Below, piece after piece: positions 1 through 7,054 of a stretch of 10,992 nucleotides of DNA. The notes beneath the pieces were generated by a model, which was not told the origin of the DNA, did not search any database, and was given only the letters and a program-made list of their open reading frames with translations. A program made the translations under genes and the position numbers. The first letter of the stretch is position 1. Every line of letters starts with the position of its first letter. Origin of the DNA: Yoonia sp. (lineage in GTDB: Bacteria > Pseudomonadota > Alphaproteobacteria > Rhodobacterales > Rhodobacteraceae); assembly GCA_020627605.1 (NCBI GenBank), contig JAHDGO010000031.1, positions 1,527 to 12,518 on the forward strand. Direction: 5' to 3'.

Positions 1-435
1 GTTGCCGCGCAGGCACTGCTGATCCCCGAGGTGGTTGAGCTGACAACCGGTGAGGTCGCGCTGCTGTTGGAGCAGGCCGATGCCCTCGCCCGGCTTGGTC
101 TGACCATCGAACCCTTTGGTGGCACCGCCATTGCCGTGCGCGAAACCCCAGCGATCCTGGGTGAGGTGAACGCCGAACGGATGATCCGCGATATTCTGGA
201 TGAATTGCCTGATCAGGGCGAAAGCGCCAGCGTCCAGTCGAGGATCGAGGCGATCCTCAGCCGTGTGGCCTGTCACGGCTCTATCCGATCAGGCCGCCGG
301 ATGCAGGCGGCAGAAATGAACGCGCTGCTGCGAGAGATGGAGGCGACGCCGCTGTCAGGGCAGTGCAACCATGGGCGGCCCACTTATGTGGAACTCAAGC
401 TGTCCGACATTGAACGGCTGTTCGGGCGCACATGA
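1..435 (+). CDS. mutL: DNA mismatch repair protein MutL, C-terminal part (5' end outside window)
   Basis: The frame is open from base 1, so the gene begins upstream; 144 residues and the stop are visible. They match the C-terminal dimerisation/endonuclease domain of MutL. Visible motifs are [13 protein letters not shown] near the middle, [18 protein letters not shown] (the C(P/N)HGRP metal-site motif) and a terminal FGR fitting the FxR motif. Those motifs mark MutL proteins that carry their own nicking activity, as in organisms without MutH. The DQHA-x2-E-x4-E motif would lie upstream and cannot be checked here. MutL couples mismatch recognition by MutS to strand incision. The stop codon overlaps the rmuC start (ATGA at 432-435), so the two are probably cotranscribed and translationally coupled. 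Identification is by motif and overall resemblance and is firm. Confidence 0.93.
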   Translation, partial: VAAQALLIPEVVELTTGEVALLLEQADALARLGLTIEPFGGTAIAVRETPAILGEVNAERMIRDILDELPDQGESASVQSRIEAILSRVACHGSIRSGRRMQAAEMNALLREMEATPLSGQCNHGRPTYVELKLSDIERLFGRT

Positions 436-1682
436 TCCAGATTGGCGACATCCAGATCAATATGAATGATCCGCTGACGCTTGCCGCGATTGTCGCCGGT
501 GCTGTGGCGCTTTTGGTGCTGATCCTGCTGGTTGTTACGGTGCGGCGCGCTGGCAAATCGGCCGAAGCCGTGCATTACGTCGCCGGGCAAGTAGGGCGGC
601 TGACGCAGGATGTGCACGCGCTGGGACAGGGCCAGCATCAGCTGGCGGGCAACATTCAGACGGTCAGTGATGCACAGGCCAATGCGCAAATCCATGTGGT
701 GCAGACGATGGAAACCCGTCTGGCAGAGGTGCAGGCGCAAATGGCTGATCGGCTTGCCGAAAACGCGCGGCGGTCAACCCTGTCACTGACTGAAATGCAG
801 GAACGGATGAAAGAAACCCTGACCGGATCATCCGAGAAAACCACCAAAAGCCTGACAGAATTGCAAGAACGTCTGGCAACCATCGACAAGGCACAGACCA
901 ATATTGAAAAACTGTCAGGCGATGTGCTGACCCTGCAGGATATTCTGTCCAACAAGCAGCGGCGCGGCATGTTCGGGGAAATCCAGCTGACCGATATCGT
1001 GTCCAAGGCGCTGCCCACCGACAGCTACGCCCTGCAGGCCACACTGTCGAACGGCAAGCGCGCCGACTGTCTGGTGCATCTGCCCAATCCGCCCGGCCCC
1101 ATCGTGATTGACGCGAAATTCCCGTTTGAAGCCTATGAGGCGTTCGCCGCCGCCGATACGCCGGAACTGCAAAAACTCGCCCTGCGCGATCTGGGAAATG
1201 CCGTGCGCAAGCACATCAAGGACATCAGCGAAAAATACATCCTCGAAGGTGAAACAGCCGACGGTGCGATCATGTTCCTGCCGTCAGAGGCGGTCTATGC
1301 CGAATTGCACGCCCGCCTGCCAGAGGTCGTGCGCGCCGGGTTCGACGCACGGGTCTGGATCGTGTCACCCACCACCTGCATGGCCACGCTGAACACGATG
1401 CGGGCAATCCTGAAAGACGCAAGGATGCGCGAGCAGGCTGGCGAAATCCGCAAGGCGCTGAAGATGCTGCATCGCGATGTCGAGATCATCGGCGAAAAGG
1501 CCGGCAAGCTGGAGGTGCATTTGCGGCAGGCTGGGGATGATGTCTCTGGCGTGCTGACAGCCGCAACGCGGGCTGGCAAACGGGCTGACAGGCTGGACAA
1601 CTTTGATTTTGAGGAACTGGCGCCGGAGGCGGATGCCAAAGTCGTGCCACTGGCCCCACCCCAGCGCGGGACCGACGGGTAA
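432..1682 (+). CDS. rmuC: DNA recombination protein RmuC
   Basis: A 416-residue protein with RmuC-family architecture. A hydrophobic N-terminal helix (about residues 16-36) probably anchors it in the membrane. A long polar heptad-like region (about 45-165) should form a coiled coil. A conserved C-terminal domain (about 175-360) follows. That domain has RGMFGEIQL (178-186), RADCLVHLP (210-218), VIDAK (225-229), FLPSEA (282-287) and VSPTT (311-315), the pattern of a PD-(D/E)xK nuclease-like fold in which E183, D212, D227 and K229 are plausible active-site residues. RmuC limits inversions and rearrangements at short inverted repeats in E. coli; its biochemical activity is poorly defined. The ATG overlaps the mutL stop by four bases, which fixes the start and puts two DNA-maintenance genes in one transcript. 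The family is usually 400-500 residues, so the length is normal. Confidence 0.93.
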   Translation: MIQIGDIQINMNDPLTLAAIVAGAVALLVLILLVVTVRRAGKSAEAVHYVAGQVGRLTQDVHALGQGQHQLAGNIQTVSDAQANAQIHVVQTMETRLAEVQAQMADRLAENARRSTLSLTEMQERMKETLTGSSEKTTKSLTELQERLATIDKAQTNIEKLSGDVLTLQDILSNKQRRGMFGEIQLTDIVSKALPTDSYALQATLSNGKRADCLVHLPNPPGPIVIDAKFPFEAYEAFAAADTPELQKLALRDLGNAVRKHIKDISEKYILEGETADGAIMFLPSEAVYAELHARLPEVVRAGFDARVWIVSPTTCMATLNTMRAILKDARMREQAGEIRKALKMLHRDVEIIGEKAGKLEVHLRQAGDDVSGVLTAATRAGKRADRLDNFDFEELAPEADAKVVPLAPPQRGTDG

Positions 1683-1697
1683 AGCCTGTCATCATGC

Positions 1698-1726
1698 AAA
1701 AAAGAAAGCCCCGGTAAAACCGGGGC
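1698..1726 (-). terminator. Rho-independent terminator of the rpoE-chrR operon
   Basis: A perfect 7-bp GC stem (GCCCCGG / CCGGGGC, arms 1708-1714 and 1720-1726) with a five-base loop that can tighten to three bases through one more T-A pair. Read on the minus strand it is followed directly by TTTCTTTTTT (1707-1698), a typical U tract. It lies about 40 bases past the chrR stop. On the plus strand no T run follows the stem, so it is a weaker candidate for ending rmuC transcription, although it sits only 25 bases past that gene. Confidence 0.9.
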
Positions 1727-1764
1727 ATCCTTGGGTGAGTGGTCTTGGGTAGACGGGCAGTAAA

Positions 1765-2427
1765 TCAGATACCGACGAACCGCTGGGCGATCCGGGGCAG
1801 GAAGCTGTTAAAGCGCAAAGGTGCATCCGTGGCGGCAAGGCAGATGCAATCAACACCAACCTCGGCCACAGGTGTGTGGTTCAGATCTTCATTGGCGACC
1901 TCGACATCACCGACACCAAAACGGTCATCGTCATCGGTGAAGGCACCCTGCAACACCAGCGTCAGCTCCGTGCCGCGATGCCCGTGATCAGGCACAGCCG
2001 TGCCAGCAGGGATACGCAGCAGGCGCACGCTGGCGTCTTTTGACGTTTTCAAAACCAACTGGCTGACACCGCCACCAACCTTGCGCCATTTCAGTGCATC
2101 AATGTCACCTGACACATAATCCTGTAGCGGGGCCGGAAAAATATTGGACGGCTTGCGCTTGGGCGCAGCAGTGACCGTATTCTTTTCTGCATCAATCATC
2201 GCCATGGTTGCGGTCAACGCATCCTCTGCGATAGCCACCGGATCAGTTTCCAGCATGACCTCGCCGCCGACGGCCTCATACTCGGCCAAGGCAGCGCGGC
2301 AATCGTCACACATGGACACATGGGTGGCGACAACCACATTGAAGGCCTCCGGCAACGTGCCTGCGGCATAGCCCATCAGCAGGGGTTCGGTCAGGTGATG
2401 TTTGATCTGTTTCATGTCATTTTTCAT
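1765..2427 (-). CDS. chrR: Zinc-dependent anti-sigma factor ChrR (singlet-oxygen sensor)
   Basis: A 220-residue protein with the two-domain ChrR layout. The N-terminal anti-sigma domain (about 1-85) carries H11 and H36-x3-C40-x2-C43, the ZAS zinc site that holds the cognate sigma factor. The C-terminal cupin-like domain (about 95-215) carries H148, H150, E154 and H184, which fit the second zinc site known in R. sphaeroides ChrR, plus a CIC pair (C194, C196). In that species ChrR sequesters RpoE until singlet oxygen triggers proteolysis of ChrR, and the cupin domain is needed for the response. All expected ligands are present, so the sensor looks intact. The ATG overlaps the rpoE stop (ATGA at 2427-2424), giving coupled synthesis of sigma and anti-sigma. 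It is cytoplasmic: no signal peptide or membrane segment is seen. A strong terminator lies just downstream. Confidence 0.95.
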   Translation of the reverse strand: MKNDMKQIKHHLTEPLLMGYAAGTLPEAFNVVVATHVSMCDDCRAALAEYEAVGGEVMLETDPVAIAEDALTATMAMIDAEKNTVTAAPKRKPSNIFPAPLQDYVSGDIDALKWRKVGGGVSQLVLKTSKDASVRLLRIPAGTAVPDHGHRGTELTLVLQGAFTDDDDRFGVGDVEVANEDLNHTPVAEVGVDCICLAATDAPLRFNSFLPRIAQRFVGI

Positions 2428-2975
2428 TTCATTGCGTGACGCAGGCGGTCCAGCGCCAGTCTAATCCTCGATTTGATCGTCCCCAGCGGCAGCCCCGTTT
2501 CGGCGGCAATCTCGCTATGGCTCAACTCGCCAAAGTAGGCGCGTTCGATCAGTTTCCTCTGTGCTTCGGGCAACGTGGCCAGGGCCTGCCCGAGTTGTTC
2601 CGTTTCTTGTTGCAGGCCAATCGCCTCGGCCTGATCAGGCTCTGGCTCTGGGCCCCATGGCAGGTCTTCGGGTTCTGGCCGCCGCTGCTTGCGCAGAATG
2701 TCGATCTTGCGGTTCCGGGCGATGGTAAAGATCCATGTGGATACACTCGCCTTGGTCGGATCGAACTGATGGGCCTTGTTCCAAAGGGTCGCCATAACCT
2801 CCTGTGCGCATTCTTCGGCCAGATCCGGGCTGGCCCCCGACTTCATCAAAAACGACTTCACGCGCGGCGCGAAGTAGGCGAACAGCTCTGCAAAGGCAGC
2901 GCGGTCCTTGTTGTCACGCACGGCGTAGATCTGCACGACCCATGCCATCCGCTTGCTTGTTATGTCACCTGTCAC
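2424..2975 (-). CDS. rpoE: ECF sigma factor RpoE (ECF11 group, singlet-oxygen response)
   Basis: A group IV sigma factor of about 183 residues when started at the GTG at 2975-2973. Region 2 (about residues 25-95) includes FAPRVKSFLMKSG and the region 2.3/2.4 stretch STWIFTIARNRKIDILRK. Region 4 (about 130-180) includes LPEAQRKLIERAYFGELS and GLPLGTIKSRIRLALDRLR, a DNA-binding helix-turn-helix. It directs RNA polymerase to TGATCC-N18-TAAGA promoters in R. sphaeroides. The frame stays open to an ATG at 3080 (218 residues), but that adds only an alanine-rich, non-conserved leader. The predicted promoter would also start transcription at about 3078-3080, on that ATG. AGGGA at 2988-2984 sits 8 bases before the GTG at 2975 (5 before another GTG at 2978), and the resulting length fits the family. 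M45 of the long form (2948) is another option. It is followed, with overlap, by chrR. Confidence 0.93.
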   Translation of the reverse strand: MTGDITSKRMAWVVQIYAVRDNKDRAAFAELFAYFAPRVKSFLMKSGASPDLAEECAQEVMATLWNKAHQFDPTKASVSTWIFTIARNRKIDILRKQRRPEPEDLPWGPEPEPDQAEAIGLQQETEQLGQALATLPEAQRKLIERAYFGELSHSEIAAETGLPLGTIKSRIRLALDRLRHAMK

Positions 2976-2983
2976 CACTCGTT

Positions 2984-2988
2984 TCCCT
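2984..2988 (-). promoter_or_regulatory. Candidate ribosome binding site for rpoE (decides start)
   Basis: AGGGA on the minus strand, 8 bases before the GTG at 2975 and 5 before the GTG at 2978. No comparable site precedes the upstream ATG at 3080, where the preceding bases read TAACACCTTT. This supports a start about 35 codons inside the longest frame. Confidence 0.55.
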
Positions 2989-3084
2989 GCTTTGACCGGG
3001 CGCTGTTCGTCAGGCTTGGCCGCTGCCGCAATCGCGGCAGAAACTCCAGCTTTGGCGGGGGCATTGGTTTCCGTCAACATAAAG

Positions 3085-3114
3085 GTGTTACGCCACTGGT
3101 AACCATTTGGATCA
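3085..3114 (-). promoter_or_regulatory. RpoE-type (ECF11) promoter for rpoE-chrR
   Basis: On the minus strand TGATCC (3114-3109) is followed after exactly 18 bases by TAACAC (3090-3085). The -35 is a perfect match to the RpoE signature and the spacing is exact. The -10 keeps TAA but has C where the usual TAAGA has G. Transcription would start near 3078-3080. An RpoE-dependent promoter ahead of rpoE-chrR implies positive autoregulation, as known in R. sphaeroides. Confidence 0.8.
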
Positions 3115-3135
3115 CTTGCCCCCTGTCTTTTCTTG

Positions 3136-3165
3136 TGATCCAGCTAAGTTTCTTAAGCGTAAGAT
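3136..3165 (+). promoter_or_regulatory. RpoE-type (ECF11) promoter for the ufaD operon
   Basis: TGATCC (3136-3141), an 18-base spacer, then TAAGAT (3160-3165): a complete match to TGATCC-N18-TAAGA. The predicted start near 3171 leaves a leader of about 30 bases before the ufaD ATG at 3201. It is divergent from the rpoE promoter; the two -35 hexamers form an inverted pair 21 bases apart. It places the five-gene plus-strand operon directly under RpoE. Confidence 0.9.
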
Positions 3166-3200
3166 AAAAAGACGCAGGAATAGGACGGGGTTCGCAAGAA

Positions 3201-4499
3201 ATGCCATTTGAGACCGGGACAGCCGCGCCCAGAAAAATAGCAGTAATCGGGGCAGGCATTTCGGGGATGGGGGCCGCACATGCGTTGGCCAAGGACCATC
3301 AGGTTGTGCTGTTTGAGGCTGAACCACGACTGGGCGGCCATGCCCGTACCCGGATGGCCGGGCCAAACCGCGATCAGGCTGTTGATACAGGATTCATCGT
3401 CTTCAACTATGCCAACTATCCCAACCTGACGAAACTCTTCGACCACCTCGACGTGCCGGTCGTCAAAAGCAACATGAGTTTTGGGACGTCCTTTGCCGGT
3501 GGCAAACTGGAATACGGGCTGGCCAGCCTCAACGCCTTGTTTGCCCAGCGCAGCAACATCGCCAACCCGCGCTTTTTGCGCATGGTCCGTGACATCCTGC
3601 GGTTCAACGCCAAGGGTCTGGCCGCCAGTCAGGATGAAAGCATGACCATCGGTCAGTTGCTGCAGAAACTCGGCCTCAGCAATTATTTCCGCGATCACTA
3701 TCTGCTGCCGTTTTCCGGTGCCATCTGGTCGACGCCCAAGGAAAAAATCCTCGACTTCCCGGCCTATGCGATGATGCGCTTTTTCGACAATCACGCCTTG
3801 CTTGGCGCAACCGGCCAGCATCAGTGGTACACGGTCGCCGGTGGTTCGCAAAGCTATGTCAGCAGACTGGAGGCTGACATGCACAGGCGCGGCGTCGACA
3901 TGCGTCTTGGTGCGCCGATCAATGCCGTGCGCCGCACGCAGATCGGCGCCGACGTCAAAGCCGTTGGCGGCACATGGGAACATTTTGACGAAGTCATCTT
4001 TGCCACCCATTCCGATGACACCCTGCGCATGTTGTCAGACGCAACCGGCGTGGAAAAATCGATCCTCGGCGCGGTCCGCTATCAGCCCAACAGGGTCGTG
4101 CTGCATTCTGATACCTCGATCATGCCGAAACGGCGGCAAGTCTGGTCATCGTGGGTCTATTCCGAAGACGCCCAGCGCACCGACAAAGAAATCAACCTGA
4201 CCTATTGGATGAACTCGCTGCAGCCATGGCTGACCGGGCAGGACATGATGGTGACGCTGAATTCCAACCGGCCCATCAGGGAAGAGCTGATCTGGGATGA
4301 GGTCAACCTGCGCCATCCCGTCTATGACCTGGAGGCGATCGCCGCCCAGAAGGCCGCCGTCGCGATCAACGGGTCCAACCGCACATGGTTCTGCGGCGCA
4401 TGGATGAAAAACGGCTTTCACGAGGATGGCCTTTCGAGCGCACTGGACGTTGTCCATGCCCTCAACGCGCTGGAACATATGCCGATGGCGGCAGAGTGA
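3201..4499 (+). CDS. ufaD: FAD-dependent fatty-acyl desaturase UfaD (flavin amine-oxidase family, RSP1091-like)
   Basis: A 432-residue flavoprotein of the NAD(P)-binding/amine-oxidase fold (COG2907). The N-terminal dinucleotide site is IAVIGAGISGMGAAHAL (13-29), with the acidic strand end VLFEAE (36-41) and the GGHART motif (45-50). VIFATHSDD (264-272) and the C-terminal WFCGAWMKNGFHEDGLSSA stretch (about 395-413) complete a typical FAD-binding pattern. The equivalent gene next to rpoE in R. sphaeroides belongs to the RpoE regulon. As I recall the published work, UfaD desaturates an 11-methyl-octadecenoyl chain on phospholipid to the methylated diene that precedes furan fatty acids, and the same gene was implicated in ChrR turnover. 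Assignment here rests on family plus locus, not on substrate data. It is first in the operon, downstream of an RpoE promoter. Its stop overlaps the next start (GTGA). Confidence 0.87.
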   Translation: MPFETGTAAPRKIAVIGAGISGMGAAHALAKDHQVVLFEAEPRLGGHARTRMAGPNRDQAVDTGFIVFNYANYPNLTKLFDHLDVPVVKSNMSFGTSFAGGKLEYGLASLNALFAQRSNIANPRFLRMVRDILRFNAKGLAASQDESMTIGQLLQKLGLSNYFRDHYLLPFSGAIWSTPKEKILDFPAYAMMRFFDNHALLGATGQHQWYTVAGGSQSYVSRLEADMHRRGVDMRLGAPINAVRRTQIGADVKAVGGTWEHFDEVIFATHSDDTLRMLSDATGVEKSILGAVRYQPNRVVLHSDTSIMPKRRQVWSSWVYSEDAQRTDKEINLTYWMNSLQPWLTGQDMMVTLNSNRPIREELIWDEVNLRHPVYDLEAIAAQKAAVAINGSNRTWFCGAWMKNGFHEDGLSSALDVVHALNALEHMPMAAE

Positions 4500-5254
4500 G
4501 CGCCACCGCCCATCATATCGCGGCAGAAACCTATCACGGGCGGCGCGGGGCGACGAAAAACGCCTTTCGCTATTCCATCGACTATGTGCTGATGGATGCC
4601 GAAGCGCCGGTGGAGTCACCGGCGCTGTTTTCGCGCAACGCCCGCAACCTGATGTCGCTGCAGGACAGTGACCATGGCGGGCCGCCCAAGGCGGGCCGGG
4701 GTGCGGCATGGGTGCGCGACATACTCGCCGCCCACGATATCGCCGACACCGCGCGAATTGATCTTCTGGCGCAACCACGTGTGCTGGGTCATGTCTTCAA
4801 CCCGGTGTCATTCTGGCTGTGTTACGATGCGGGTGACGTGCTGCGCACTGTGATTGCCGAGGTGACCAACACTTTCGGCGACCGCCATTCATATCTTTGC
4901 CGTCATGCCGACGGTCATGCCATCACCAAAGACGATACGCTGAGCGCGCAAAAGCTGATGCATGTCTCGCCGTTTCAACCTGTCGCGGGCGGGTACACCT
5001 TTCGTTTTGATATCCAGCCAGACAGCATCGGCATCTGGATTGACTACAGCCGCGGCAACGGCGGGCTGATCGCCACACTGACAGGCGCGCGCAAGCCGAT
5101 GACCAACGCGGGCATCATCAAATCCGCCCTGCGCCGCCCGTTCGGGTCGCGCCGGGTGCTGGCACTGATCCACTGGCAGGCGATCAAGCTCTGGTGGAAA
5201 GGCGCCACCTTCCGGTCGCAACCTGCCCCCCCGGTGGAGGAGGTCAGCCGATGA
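4496..5254 (+). CDS. ufaO: DUF1365 protein UfaO (RSP1090-like), furan fatty acid oxygen-incorporation step
   Basis: A 252-residue DUF1365 (COG3496) protein. Family signatures include the N-terminal YHGRRGATKNAFRYSIDY (13-30, the conserved pattern that opens these proteins), RVLGHVFNPVSFWLCYD (95-111), EVTNTFGDRHSYL (122-134) and KLMHVSPF (153-160). No signal peptide is seen. The family often sits beside COG2907 oxidoreductases and cyclopropane-fatty-acid-synthase-like methyltransferases. In R. sphaeroides the homologue UfaO is proposed to use O2 and the methylated diene phospholipid chain to form the furan ring; the cofactor is not clear. I chose the GTG at 4496 because it overlaps the ufaD stop (GTGA) and begins where family homology begins. 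An in-frame upstream ATG at 4385 would add 37 residues read through ufaD out of frame. The stop overlaps the transporter ATG. Confidence 0.88.
   Translation: MSATAHHIAAETYHGRRGATKNAFRYSIDYVLMDAEAPVESPALFSRNARNLMSLQDSDHGGPPKAGRGAAWVRDILAAHDIADTARIDLLAQPRVLGHVFNPVSFWLCYDAGDVLRTVIAEVTNTFGDRHSYLCRHADGHAITKDDTLSAQKLMHVSPFQPVAGGYTFRFDIQPDSIGIWIDYSRGNGGLIATLTGARKPMTNAGIIKSALRRPFGSRRVLALIHWQAIKLWWKGATFRSQPAPPVEEVSR
5236..5243 (+). promoter_or_regulatory. Strong Shine-Dalgarno for the transporter (decides start)
   Basis: GGAGGAGG lies seven bases before the ATG at 5251, inside the end of ufaO. It supports this ATG over the in-frame ATG at 5194, which would add 19 residues lying within ufaO. Confidence 0.85.
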
Positions 5255-6477
5255 AAGCCCTGTCAGAGCGGCTGCCGGCCTACACCGGCTTTGCCGCTGT
5301 CCTGTCAGGCGCTGGCCTGCCAATCTATATCTACGCGCCCAAGTACTACGCCGATACGTTCGGCGTCAGCCTGACAGCACTTGGCACGCTGCTGTTTGCG
5401 ATGCGGCTTTTTGACATGATCCAGGATCCTGTGCTGGGCTGGATCAGCGAGCGGTTGGAAGGAGCCAAGAAGCTGGCGATCACCATCGGCGCGGTGATCA
5501 TGGCAATATCCATGATCGGGCTTTTCGCCATTGCACCGCCGATTGATCCGCTTTGGTGGTTCGGCATCACGGTCACGGGGCTTTTCACCGCTTTCAGCTT
5601 TTTGACCATCAACTTTTATGCGCAGGGCGTCAGCAAGGCCGGGGATGATCCGCAAGGGCATGTGCGGCTGGCCGCCTGGCGGGAAAGCGGGGCACTGATC
5701 GGGGTCTGTATTGCGGCCGTGATCCCCACTGCCCTGATGGGTGTTGTCGCCGACCCCTTTGCCGCTTTCGCCTATGGCTTTGCGGCGATGACACTGGTGG
5801 CCGCCTTTTTCATGTGGCCGGAATGGAAAGGCAGGGTCAGTCAGGACCCCACACCGATCGGTGACATCATCCGCGACAATACAGCGCGCAAGCTGCTCGT
5901 GTTGGCGCTGGTCAATGCCACGCCGCTGGCGGTCTCATCGACGCTGTTCTTGTTCTATGTTGAAAGCAAACTGGGGGCTGTCGGCTGGGAAGGCCCTTTA
6001 TTAGTGCTGTTTTTTCTGGCCGCGGCGGTCTCTTCCCCGTTGTGGTCGGCGCTGGCGCGCCGGTTCGGGGCGAAACCTGTCCTGCTTTGCGCCATGATGC
6101 TGGCCGTCGCGTCTTTTGCCTACACGCTGACTTTATCGCCAGGCGATGTGATCCCTTTCGCCATTGTCTGCGTATTAAGTGGAGCGACCATCGGGGCAGA
6201 CCTGACTTTGCTGCCGGCGATGTTTGCAAAACGCATGTCCGTGATCTCGCCCAACGCCGGGCAGGGTTTCGGGCTTTGGAATTTGGTGAACAAGTTCACG
6301 CTTGCTTTCGCCGCGGTGGTTCTGCTGCCGCTACTTGAACGATCCGGGTTTGAGGCAGGGGCAACCGATTTGCCAGCCGACGCCATCACGATGCTGACGG
6401 TGCTTTACGCACTTGTGCCGTCACTTTTGAAATTGATCGCCATCGGCCTTTTGATGGTGACGAAACTTGAGGACTAA
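5251..6477 (+). CDS. GPH-family (MelB-type) MFS transporter, RSP1089-like
   Basis: A 408-residue, strongly hydrophobic membrane protein with about 12 predicted helices across its length. The helix II motif RLFDMIQDPVLGWISER (52-68) is the hallmark of glycoside-pentoside-hexuronide:cation symporters. D55 and D59 correspond to the cation-binding aspartates of MelB, and DP(60)xxG is conserved. A central polar loop around 190-215 separates the two halves. Substrate cannot be read from sequence. GPH homologues outside sugar catabolism include lysophospholipid and lipid carriers such as MFSD2A and LplT-like proteins, so a lipid or fatty-acid-derived substrate would fit its place between UfaO and the DUF3833 gene, but this is inference. 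The ATG overlaps the ufaO stop (ATGA at 5251-5254), and the next gene starts three bases after the stop. Confidence 0.87.
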   Translation: MKALSERLPAYTGFAAVLSGAGLPIYIYAPKYYADTFGVSLTALGTLLFAMRLFDMIQDPVLGWISERLEGAKKLAITIGAVIMAISMIGLFAIAPPIDPLWWFGITVTGLFTAFSFLTINFYAQGVSKAGDDPQGHVRLAAWRESGALIGVCIAAVIPTALMGVVADPFAAFAYGFAAMTLVAAFFMWPEWKGRVSQDPTPIGDIIRDNTARKLLVLALVNATPLAVSSTLFLFYVESKLGAVGWEGPLLVLFFLAAAVSSPLWSALARRFGAKPVLLCAMMLAVASFAYTLTLSPGDVIPFAIVCVLSGATIGADLTLLPAMFAKRMSVISPNAGQGFGLWNLVNKFTLAFAAVVLLPLLERSGFEAGATDLPADAITMLTVLYALVPSLLKLIAIGLLMVTKLED

Positions 6478-6480
6478 ACG

Positions 6481-7053
6481 ATGTCGTTTATGACCTACAT
6501 TCTGATCGGCGCGATCCTGATGGCCATCGCGATGTTCCTGAAAGAGCGTTACGTGTCTTTCTGGGCGCAGAAATCCGAAGATTATGCCGATGGCCCGATC
6601 TTTGACATCCGCGAACGGTTCAACGGCCCCGTGGAATGCGAAGGCGTGATCTACGGCCCGACAGGCAAGGTCTCATCCCGGTTTGTCGCCAATTTTGACG
6701 CGACATGGAACGGTAACGTCTGCACCATGGTCGAGAAGTTCTACTACGACAGCGGACAGGTGCAGGACAGGGTCTGGACCCTGACCCTTGGCAACGATGG
6801 CCGGATCAAGGCCGAGGCCCCCGATGTCGTGGGTGCAGGAACCGGGCAGCAAAGCGGGTCTGCCGTGCTGCTCAACTACCGTATCAAACTGACGGAAGAG
6901 GCCGGTGGCCACGCGCTCGACGTCACTGACTGGATGTATCTGATGTCCAACGGGAACATTATGAACCGCAGCCAGTTCCGTAAGTGGGGGATCAAAGTGG
7001 CAGAGCTTGTCGCGACGATGCGCCCCACTGATAAAGCCTACGCAGGAGAATGA
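6481..7053 (+). CDS. DUF3833 family protein (RSP1088-like), membrane-anchored
   Basis: A 190-residue protein. One N-terminal hydrophobic helix (about 3-19, MTYILIGAILMAIAMFL) looks like a membrane anchor or uncleaved signal, without a lipobox Cys. The remainder is a polar, probably beta-rich domain with DUF3833 features: DIRERFNGPVECEGVIYGPTG, FYYDSGQVQDRVWTL, a DVVG-GxxxGxAxLxNY stretch around 115-135, and DVTDWMYLMSNGNIMNRSQFRKWGIKVAE towards the C-terminus. The family has no assigned reaction. Its place between the transporter and the dehydrogenase in an RpoE-driven operon points to a role in membrane-lipid oxidation stress, possibly lipid binding. The start ATG is preceded by GAGGA, three bases after the transporter stop. 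Confidence 0.85.
   Translation: MSFMTYILIGAILMAIAMFLKERYVSFWAQKSEDYADGPIFDIRERFNGPVECEGVIYGPTGKVSSRFVANFDATWNGNVCTMVEKFYYDSGQVQDRVWTLTLGNDGRIKAEAPDVVGAGTGQQSGSAVLLNYRIKLTEEAGGHALDVTDWMYLMSNGNIMNRSQFRKWGIKVAELVATMRPTDKAYAGE
7044..7048 (+). promoter_or_regulatory. Shine-Dalgarno for the SDR gene (decides GTG start)
   Basis: AGGAG ends six bases before the GTG at 7055 and overlaps the last codons of the DUF3833 gene. It favours this GTG over the in-frame ATG at 7007, which lies inside the preceding gene and lacks a good site. Confidence 0.8.
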
Positions 7054-7054
7054 C

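Noticed and set aside
433..438. TGATCC at the mutL/rmuC junction as a further RpoE promoter
   Set aside because: No TAAGA-like element lies 18 bases downstream, and rmuC is already coupled to mutL by an ATGA overlap.
3145..3163. Three TAAG copies in a row (3145, 3154, 3160) as possible alternative -10 elements or a repeat
   Set aside because: Only the third copy is 18 bases from TGATCC; the others are too close to the -35 to serve, and the spacing between copies is irregular.
2436..3167. Long open frame on the plus strand opposite rpoE (243 codons)
   Set aside because: It has no domain, is antisense to a clear sigma factor and covers the divergent promoter region.
3153..4010. Long open frame on the minus strand opposite ufaD (285 codons)
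   Set aside because: It has no recognisable domain, runs antisense through the conserved FAD-binding part of ufaD and crosses the ufaD promoter. It is a by-product of GC-rich codon usage.
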